64,000 nt of DNA, taken from Miscanthus floridulus. Lineage: Eukaryota; Streptophyta; Magnoliopsida; Poales; Poaceae. The notes beneath the pieces were generated by a model. The model did not search any database. It was not told where the DNA came from and saw only the letters and a list, made by a program, of their open reading frames with translations. A program made the position numbers and the translations under genes. The stretch spans positions 66,581,500 to 66,645,499 of the forward strand of contig NC_089581.1 in the NCBI RefSeq assembly GCF_019320115.1, read 5' to 3'. This document shows, piece by piece, positions 56,569 through 64,000 of this stretch; the stretch's first letter is position 1; each line of letters opens with the position of its first letter.

Positions 56569-59500
56569 TCAAGCATCGTCATCAGGAGAAGAAATATCAA
56601 TATTAAGATTATCTACAATCCTCCTGGCCAAGTCTTCGACCTCACGCTCCATCTTTTCAATGGCATCTAGATATTCTTGACTCTCAGCTTCCTCTGTAAT
56701 CTTGGACAAAGGCATCTCCGGAGCAAGAACCCAGACCTGGGCAAGAACATTTCTGGTACAGAGTTGGGCGCACCTCTTCACAAACTCCTGGAAACGGGTC
56801 AAAACTTGGGGAATAAACTAAGCCCAAGATTGACCATCATCTGCTGGAGTCTGGAGAAGATCGGCTACTGACCGAAATGATTTCCACAAAGCATTCCAGT
56901 TCTCAGTAGCCGTCGCCAACTTGCCATTCAAGACTTCAACAGTTTTTTGGACCTGCACAAGATCCCTGTCAGCTCCACGCCTAATCAACTTGGCAAGTGC
57001 GAGTTCTTCTTCAGCACGAGTAATTACCTCCTCAATTCTGTTGTGACTATTGCGAGTAAGTGTCTTCATTTACTCAATACCCTCCGAGAGCTTCTGCTTT
57101 TCAACTCAGAGAGCTAGACCAGGCACCAAAAACAAGTCAGCAGAAAGGGAAATTTGAATACAAGAGGAAACAAAAAGAACACGCAATACCATTGCACTCA
57201 TTCTTCATGGCCTCCACATTCTTCAAGGCCTCCTAGACAGCAGCATCCCTCTGCTTTTTTGCCTCAACCACCAGGGCACAGAGAGCTTTTTCCTCCTTTT
57301 AGTGTGTTTGACGCTCGGTCTCCATCTCAGCCTGATAGAGGTCAAGCTCTATTTTCAGGGCACTAACCTCAGAAGATAACTTTTTCTCAGTTTTAGACGA
57401 GAAAAAGAAGCTGGTATGATCCCGAGAAAAAGACTGAGCAAAAGAGAGAAAGAAAAACAAGACATAAGAACAGAAGAAAGATGAGCATCCAAAGAAAGAA
57501 CTTTAGAAAAAACTTACCTAGAGTTTTTCATCAAGAGAAGTCACGAAGGTCCCCCAGGCAGCGGTCAGCTCTGACAACCGATGAGTGGCATCGAATTATT
57601 GCACCACATCATCATCCAAACGTTGAACGCCACTAGGAAGAGGAGCAAAGGGAGAAGCCGGCCGAGGCAAAGAAGACAAGACCAGGGCCGTACCCTAGGA
57701 AGCCCCGACCACCTCCTTAGATGGCTCCACCACCACGGCCACGGTCACCTCTAGAGCCAGCAAATCAGCAGCTGTGGGATCACCAGAGAACCCTATCCCC
57801 CTAACAGCCACCTCACCGACCGCACATTCCGAGTCCCGAGACTCATAACGCAGAGGCGCACCAGAGGACTGACAAGAAGTCGACTGAGGGTTAAGGGAAG
57901 GTGAGGGCTTGCAAGATGATAAGGAAACTCAATGATAAGAATATGAATCAGAGAAGAGGAAAATAGAAGCAAAGAAACATAACTAGGATTCACTCACTTA
58001 GCTATCTTCTTCTTCATAAAACCCCCAAGACCAACAGAGGACCTTAGAGGGAGAACTATAGAAGCAAAAATATCACCACCACCCTGCAACAGGAGTGGCG
58101 TGGTCAGTACCAGAGCTCCAGAAGAACTCGAGGTCGACGACCGCTTACTACAAGAGAACAAGGTCAAAGTCAGAACAAAAAGAAGTATTCAACAGCAGAA
58201 AAATAAGAAAACAACTCACCGACGCGTAACAAGGGCAGCATCATCATCCTCATCTTCCTCACTCTCAAACATGGCAACCACAGCACCATATTAATATGCT
58301 CACCTAGGAGCACGCTACCTATAACTTGAGTACCTAGATGAGTACTCGATTGGCGAGACTTCTTGGTAGCAGGCAAACCAGAAGAAGAACAATCTGCTCG
58401 CCCCCTTTTTCTGACACTACGAGGAGCTCGAGGAACTAGACGAGGAACATACTCTACATATGTGTCAAGAACTACGGAAGAAACACCAGGAAACATCATG
58501 GTGGTTTGAAACTTACTGGTTAAAGATGCCCCAGCAAGATTCTCCCCAAGCTCTACAATGGCAGGGCAGTCATCAAGGGGGATCGGATCAACGAAGTTAC
58601 GCCCCAATTCCTATAAAAGAGTAAAACAACCAGACGAGAAAGATTAAGCGAAAAGTGGAAACAGCAAAGGAAATACGAAAAGTACCAGCATAAGAAAAAA
58701 CAACTCACAGCAGGAGGCGGGTTGTTAGCACAATACTCAGGGACAGTATGCGGGACGACGCTTACTCCCTTCAACATCTTCTAAAGGCGCTCGAGCACCT
58801 CCTCACCAGTCAACTCAAGGGCAGGGACCATACGAGAAGGGTCCTTCGCTCCAGAGTATTCAAAACCATAGTTCTCTCGCTCCTTCAGAGGTTGAACACG
58901 GCAGCGAAGAAAACTAGAAACAATACCGAAGCCTATCAAGCCTTGCTGTTTCAAAGCACATATCCTATCAAGAAACGGCTTCATCGCCTGAAGCTCATCC
59001 ACCGTCAGTGGATTCTTTTCCCATCAGTCATTAACCACGAGACCAGAACCAAAATGAACAGCAAGAGGAGGAATCATATTGGCGGCATAAAACCAGTCGG
59101 CACGCCAATCCCTCACAGAATCAACCAAGTCATAATCAAAGAATCTACTCTTACGACCCTGGCGAAACTGAATCCTACAGCCACCAAGAACATGGGTGTC
59201 ATCGTTGCGGGGTTGGGGCTTCAGATGGAAGAAGTAATGAAAGAGAGAAAGAGAAGGAGGAATTCCAAGAAAAGTTTCACAAAGATGAACAAAAACAGAA
59301 AGATGAAGGACAACATTGGGAGTAAGATGGTTCAAGCTAATCCCAAAATAATTGAGAAAGCGATGAAGAAAAGCAGAGGCAGGAAGGCAGAGTCCAGCAC
59401 GGATAAAGGAGACAAAAAGAACAATCTCACCGGAGCCTAGAGTTGGGACCCGATGCTGGCCTGGAGCTCTCCATTCAGCAATCTCCTTGTCCTGAATTAG

Positions 59501-59668
59501 GCAATCACTGACAAGCTCATGCAACTGATCCTCAGTCGTAGTCAGAGCCAGCCAGACCTTCTGAGCAGCCCTCATGGCCATGAATTCTTGATTTTCAATC
59601 ACAGAAAGTGATGCCTCCTCGTCTACAAAGGTTTCCTGGGACTTGCTCGCTGATTTCTTCCTACCCAT
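56569..59668 (-). pseudogene. Antisense spliced gene in E4: 'putative gypsy type transposon' (PF04195-like) protein
   Basis: Minus strand, ATG at 59668 (MGRKKSASKSQETF). Exon 1 (58709-59668, 320 codons, donor GTGAGT) holds the domain: PTLGSGEIVLFVSFIRAGLC, FLNYFGISLNHLTPN and ETFLGIPPSLSLFHYFF, the signature of the plant family Pfam calls 'putative gypsy type transposon'. Exon 2 (58220-58610) continues with a basic KKSRQ segment and an acidic run, with one apparent base deletion near 58300. Exon 3 (58147-57998) is Ser-rich. Later exons (about 57880-57520, 57390-57190, 57110-56569) give a coiled-coil tail ending DISSPDDDA. Exon junctions after exon 3 are uncertain. Stops include TGA 59024 and TAG 58781; most fit a C-to-T change. 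Function is unknown; these domains are found in Tat elements and scattered plant genomic copies. Confidence 0.72.
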
Positions 59669-59810
59669 ATACTAGCGAAAGCAATAAGGCGCTAAGAAAC
59701 AATGACGGTCAGGCGGCGGCGCTCAGATGACGGCGATAATGGCGACGGCAGAGTGAGGACTAGGGTTTCAAGGCAAAAGTAGGGCAATAAAGAAAAAAAA
59801 GAAAGAATGC

Positions 59811-59819
59811 CTTTAAATA
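59811..59819 (-). promoter_or_regulatory. TATA-like box upstream of the E4 antisense gene
   Basis: The minus strand reads ATCTATTTAAAGGCAT about 145 bp before the ATG at 59668. It parallels the TATA box of the E3 antisense gene. Confidence 0.5.
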
Positions 59820-59829
59820 GATTTTTACA

Positions 59830-61110
59830 GTAATAAAAATGCGGCCCATTAGGCCTGTTTTAACATGGCATGAGAACGCAATGGTTCATTTCCCAACACA
59901 ACTGACAAAGCTAAAATGATGGACGGCACACTTCTACACAACGGTACAGTTCAATGGGCAGATTTCAGACTTATCCATCTAGCACCAAGGTAGAGTTAAC
60001 ATATTGCTATAAAAAGAACTCATCAACCATGAAGCAACGAAGGGTTACCTCACAAGGAACACAAGAACTCGGCTCCTATAGAAAGAACTCGTGAATCTCA
60101 TAAACAACCAGGACAAGAATAACAACTCAAAAGACAAGACTCTTTCCATTATAAATGGCTTCAAAAAATACAAGATTACACATCTTAAAAGACCCAACGA
60201 ACTCGGTACTACGATGAACAAGGTAGCAAAAAGGAACCCAGACACAACTAGGCTCTGGAACGACTACGTGTTCCAAATTGCTACTCGGTAGAACAAACCG
60301 CACTCAGCTATACTGTTTTCTTCAAAGGACGGACGCAGTACATCTGAGGCGGAAGTCAGCAGCACGGTGAGACAACATGGAACAGGGAAGCCCAGCAGGC
60401 ATCTGTCTACCCAAGTCCGATGTGACACCGGATCAGGCGTTGATCTGCATCGGACAGTCGCAGGGCAGGCAAGGGGGATCTACCTGGAACTACAGGATGA
60501 AGGAACGTATCCCACATCACAAGACTTCCTCCAACTACCGCCACGTACCTCATGGTACAATGCCGCTGCGAGATTAGTCTACCCCTAATCTCTATCACAA
60601 GACTCCCTCCAGCTATGACAAGATATACAAGAACTACAAGATACGCCCGGGGGCTGCTCTACTTCAGAAACTATCATATTCATGACTATGGAGATTTCAG
60701 ACCACGCAACAAAATGCTTGATGAATCAAAACAGCACACTAGGAGGGTATTTATAGACCAAAGGAGCGGCGCACATGGACCGGGAGCACCAACGGAACAA
60801 ATCTAACAAAGGACAAAGTGAAAAGATAGAATTCAATGAAAAAGGACTTAGGCGTGAAGGAACAGTACTCAAGGACAAGCATATTCGAAAGGATATACCA
60901 AAACTGTACAACTCATGAACAAACAGCATTTACACTCAACCACCACCATACAACTACATCTGACAACAGCAGACTACCAGAGAATATGCCAAGACCCTGC
61001 ATCCGAGTTCTTTCTGAACAAAAGAACCCGGATATATGCTCGGGGACTGCAACAGGAGAGGTTTTCAGTTCTTTGAACAACTCAGATTCAAAACCCTCCA
61101 ACTCTTTGTT
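59830..61110. other. E4 spacer between antisense gene and 3' repeats
   Basis: No domain-bearing ORF on either strand. Short ORFs of 60-110 codons (for example 60091-60291 and 60836-61162) show no recognisable domain. Confidence 0.5.
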
Positions 61111-61540
61111 CCAAATAGCAAGAGGCTCGGGGGCTACACTCAGTGAGTGCACTTTTTTCTAAAAAAGCGCACATCACTCAGAAGACTTCTTCAAGACAGC
61201 AATTTCCAAATAACACAAGATTCAAGACCCACCAACTTTTTGTTCCAAATAGCAAGAGGCTCGGGGGCTACACTCAGCGAGTGCACTTTTTCTTTGAAAA
61301 AGCGCACGTCACCAAGAAGACTTCTTCAAGACAAACCACTTCAAGGACTCACAACAAAAAGAACCCGGACCAAGCTATATCCGAGTTCTTTTTATTAAAA
61401 CCTAGGTATATGCTCGGGAGCCCTTCGACGAAGAATCAGAACAATTTCAAGGTAAGACCCTCCAGCTCCTTGTTCCAAATAGCAAGAGGCTCGGGGGCTA
61501 CACCCAGACGGATGTACTTTTTCTTCAAAAAAGCACATAC
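61111..61540. repeat. Dispersed direct repeats with CTCGGGGGCTAC core in E4
   Basis: CCAAATAGCAAGAGGCTCGG followed by GGGCTACACYCAG and a CACTTTTT block occurs at 61111, 61245 and 61485 (spacings 134 and 240 bp). The core resembles the purine tract GCTCGGAGGCT that abuts the 3' LTR at 61673. Confidence 0.85.
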
Positions 61541-61672
61541 CACTCGAAGATCCCAAGAAGCGCTACATGGTTTCACTCAAGAAAGTACTCGAACGACGCT
61601 TGTTCCTGCTTGGCAAGACCTGAAGGAACAAGATGAGGCTTCCAGAGCTCAACCATGAAGTGCTCGGAGGCT

Positions 61673-62079
61673 TGTCGGTACAGGACCCATGGGATACTCC
61701 ACATGGAAGGGAGAAGATCTAATCTAACTAGGACTTCTTTCCCTGTAATCTTAGTAGTAGTATTATTTTGTGATCCTACTAGGAACCTCATTGTAAACCG
61801 ACTAGGACTCTGGCCTCCTAACTATATAAAGGAGGACGGAGTTCCTAGAGAAACAATAAAAACACACACACATAACGCAACACAACACACATTACAATCA
61901 ATCCAACGCAAAGGCTAACGCCGACTAGACGTAGGGCTATTACTCAATCACGGTCGAGGGCCCGAACCAGGATAAATCGACTGTCTCTTGCGTTTACCGT
62001 CGAGTTCTGCATACGCTGAAGCCCGAACAAACTGCCTCAGGTATCCCCGTGGCAGGCTATCGGTGGTGAAACATCGACA
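61673..62079 (+). repeat. E4 3' LTR (407 bp, probable)
   Basis: Starts TGTCGGTACAGGACC after the tract GCTCGGAGGCT and ends ACATCGACA. Inside are a TATA box and a later AATAAAAAC polyadenylation-like signal. No 5' partner exists in the window, so the ends rest on the TG/CA rule, the adjacent PPT and internal promoter signals. Confidence 0.65.
61823..61831 (+). promoter_or_regulatory. TATA box in E4 LTR
   Basis: AACTATATAAAGGAGGACGG is a strong TATA box at the expected place, 150 bp into a 407-bp LTR. Confidence 0.65.
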
Positions 62080-62150
62080 AGTATATATATCCTACATACA
62101 ACTAAAAAGACTAAAAGTAACACTATTTTTTGGTGCGACTTTTTTTGTTG

Positions 62151-62482
62151 CTCCTCCCGTCCGGCCATGCAATACCCCGCGCGATAGAAAAAGATACTGT
62201 CATCCCTACGATCCCGGCCTACTTTGAAGGAAATAAATCGATCACCTAGGGCCACATGCATGAAAGGAAACAATAATCATGCATGGAAGGAAATAATTGG
62301 CAAAGATCAAGCAAGACTCCTCCCTTCCGGCCATGCGATACCCCGTGCGATAGAAAAAAAAACTGCCATCCCTACGATCCCCGTCTGCTTTGAAGGAAAC
62401 AAATTGATTATCTGAGACCACATGCATGGAAGAAAATAATAATCGTGCATGGAAGGAAACAATTGGCAAAGATCAAGCAAGA
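62151..62482. repeat. 166-bp direct tandem repeat
   Basis: Units 62151-62316 and 62317-62482 both start CTCCTCCCKTCCGGCCATGC and end GCAAAGATCAAGCAAGAC. They are about 90% identical, and each contains a smaller internal repeat with ATGCATGGAAGGAAA. Confidence 0.85.
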
Positions 62483-62754
62483 CGACTCAATGAGGTTGGC
62501 CCTTAATTTTAGTGTTTCTAGCATGCAGACCTGAAATTAAAAAGTGGCTGCTCCTTGAGAACATCAGTGGTGTCAAATAAAAGATATGCAGGTTATATAT
62601 GGTGAGACTGGAGAACCTTCTGTAATTTCCTAAATGAATATTCCCACCATTCAGGTCTATTCCCCTGCGTTTATTCGTGCTCCAATTAGCATATAATATG
62701 AAAGTATTTTTGTGTTCATCACGACTTCCCGTTGACTACTCCCATTAGCATATA

Positions 62755-62976
62755 CTTCCTCTGCCCTAAAATATAAGTCGTTATGGGATGTGTGTAGGTC
62801 AAACTTTCTCAACTTTGACTAGGTTTGTAAAAAATACGTGCAACATTTAACAATCAATTGGTCGACTCCTGAGGCCACATGCATGTAAAAAATACCTGTA
62901 TTATAATTGGTCGAAGTTAAAAAAAAGTTAGACTTCTCGGGAAGCGAGAATGAATTCTATTTTGGGACAAAGGGAG
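62755..62976. mobile_element. Stowaway-type MITE
   Basis: The left end CTTCCTCTGCCCTAAAATA and right end TATTTTGGGACAAAGGGAG are imperfect inverted copies of the Stowaway terminus CTCCCTCYGTCCC. TA dinucleotides flank both sides (62753-62754 and 62977-62978), the Tc1/Mariner target. It is 222 bp and non-coding. Confidence 0.85.
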
Positions 62977-63229
62977 TATATGAAAGCAGTGTTGAAAATA
63001 TTTTAACAATCAAGTTCGTCTCTGTCTGATTGGTAAGCTTAGACATCATAATGGTATAAAAAATGTCGACTCTCATGGACACCCTCATGGATCAGTGCAA
63101 AGCATCCCAATCCTACAGCATACACAAATGACAACCTTAAAGACCATCTTAGACGTTCTGACATTAGAGTATATACGTGCAGACACATAGGCATGGTGGT
63201 GCAAGTGAGCAGCCAGCAGGAGTCGAGAG

Positions 63230-63355
63230 TTAGGGGTGTTTGAATCCCAGGACTAAACTTTAGTCCCTGTCACATTGAATTTTTAGATATCAATTAGGAG
63301 GACTAAACATGAGCTAATTATAAAACTGATTACATAAGTTGTGGCTAATTCGCTT
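63230..63355. mobile_element. MITE-like remnant
   Basis: GGTGTTTGAATCCCAGGACT, TTAGTCCCTGTCACATTGAA and GAGGACTAAACATGAGCTAA then GTGGCTAATTCG match a grass MITE of the 'flagship' TTTAGTCCC type that I recognise from many gene flanks. Only one end is clear. Confidence 0.5.
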
Positions 63356-63380
63356 GCCAGCGCCGTGTACAGGATGGTAC

Positions 63381-64000
63381 GGAGATGTGGTGGAATTTAT
63401 TCGTGGATTTGTTGGCGCACGAAAGAAATGGATATCGGAAATCTCTTTCTACCGGTATAAAAATGATCTTAGCCGCATCACGGAAAGATCTACACAATAG
63501 AGTTTGTGAGCCTGCGGCGCCATGCTCTCTGTGACTGTGTAAATTTCACGAACTTAGCTTTTTGGATTAAATGTCACTTTAACGTCGGTCATATACTTTT
63601 ACAGTATTGTTATCTTATCTTGCGATCCGTGTGTTTTTAGTACAAAAGTTTAGTTATCACATAACAACGTAGGGCACAAACCTATTTATATATATACTCG
63701 AACATGTGTGTATATGATTATATGGAGATGCAGTGGAACTTATTTATGGATTTATTAGCGCATAAAAAAAATAGATATCGTAGAATTCTTTCTGTCGATA
63801 TAAAATATTATCTTAGTTGTATCACGAAAAAGTCTATACAGTAGAGTTTATGAGCCTGCGACGTCGCGCTCTTCGTGACTGTGTTAATTTCATGAACTTT
63901 GCTTTTTGAATTAAATGTCACTTTGACGTCGGTATTTAATTTAATAGTATTATTATCTTATCGTGTGATCCATGTGCTTTTAGTATAAAAGATTTAGTTG
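63381..64000. repeat. 343-bp diverged direct duplication
   Basis: The block starting GGAGATGTGGTGGAATTTAT at 63381 recurs at 63724 as GGAGATGCAGTGGAACTTAT and is followed to the window end. Shared segments include GAGTTTGTGAGCCTGCGRCG and ATTAAATGTCACTTTRACGT. Identity is perhaps 75-80% by eye. No coding content was seen. Confidence 0.75.

Larger units (their letters stand above)
50401..62079 (+). mobile_element. 5'-truncated Tat-lineage Ty3/gypsy element E4 with antisense gene
   Basis: Contains the C-terminal half of gag, protease, RT, RNase H, archaeal-type RNase H and integrase (to about 54920). Two tandem arrays, an antisense multi-exon gene, PPT-like repeats and a 407-bp 3' LTR ending CATCGACA at 62079 follow. 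The 5' LTR, PBS and gag N-terminus are missing; the left end is fused to E1. Gene order is the same as in E3, but the families are different. Confidence 0.85.

Noticed and set aside
58748..59440. 230-codon plus-strand ORF, Lys/Asn-rich
   Set aside because: Exact antisense shadow of the PF04195-like exon 1, which has a recognisable domain and a proper start.

Overview
The window is nuclear DNA of a grass, probably Andropogoneae (maize, sorghum, sugarcane or Miscanthus group). That placement is inferred from the retroelement families, a Stowaway MITE, a tRNA-type SINE and a GC-rich intron-containing gene; no species-specific marker is visible. Nothing bacterial is present. One host gene is well supported: a four-exon gene on the minus strand (5804-7240) for a heavy-metal-associated isoprenylated plant protein (HIPP) with two HMA domains and a C-terminal CSVM prenylation box. 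Nearly all the rest is LTR retrotransposon.

Layout: 1-3723 is the 5' half of a minus-strand Ty3/gypsy element (E0: protease, gag, PBS, 1,180-bp LTR). 3724-9880 is the gene-bearing interval, with the HIPP gene, a tandem duplication, a SINE-like unit, a foldback and a Ty1/copia RT fragment. 10488-50400 is a degraded plus-strand gypsy element (E1) split inside its pol gene by E2. E2 (12929-49119) is a chromodomain Ty3/gypsy of Del/Tekay type with 4.36-kb LTRs and a GACGG target-site duplication (TSD). E2 itself carries two later insertions. A complete minus-strand Sirevirus-type Ty1/copia element (13949-23946) sits in its 5' LTR, and a complete Tat-lineage Ty3/gypsy element (E3, 28788-41180, TSD AGCAT) sits in its gag gene. 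50401-62079 is a 5'-truncated Tat element (E4) joined directly to broken E1. 62080-64000 is non-coding with direct repeats and MITEs.

The most interesting content is in E3 and E4. Each carries, between pol and the 3' LTR, a multi-exon gene on the strand opposite to gag-pol, with its own TATA-like box. In E3 (36593-39812, six exons, all introns phase 0, 960 codons) it encodes a plant mobile domain protein with a nuclear-signal-like and coiled-coil tail. In E4 (56569-59668) it encodes a 'putative gypsy type transposon' (PF04195-like) domain protein, also with a coiled-coil tail. E3 is also saturated, in LTR, sense coding and antisense coding DNA alike, with GCCGAT/ATCGGC. Many copies form short inverted pairs with loops of 7, 13 or 22 nt, independent of reading frame or strand. 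I know of no description of this motif.

Almost all elements carry stop codons. Most that can be read against the family consensus fit C-to-T (or G-to-A) change at CG or CHG sites, as expected for long-methylated, silenced DNA. Longest intact frames: the E3 RT-RNase H frame (758 codons) and the Sirevirus integrase and gag frames. All calls come from reading the sequence; no database search was run.
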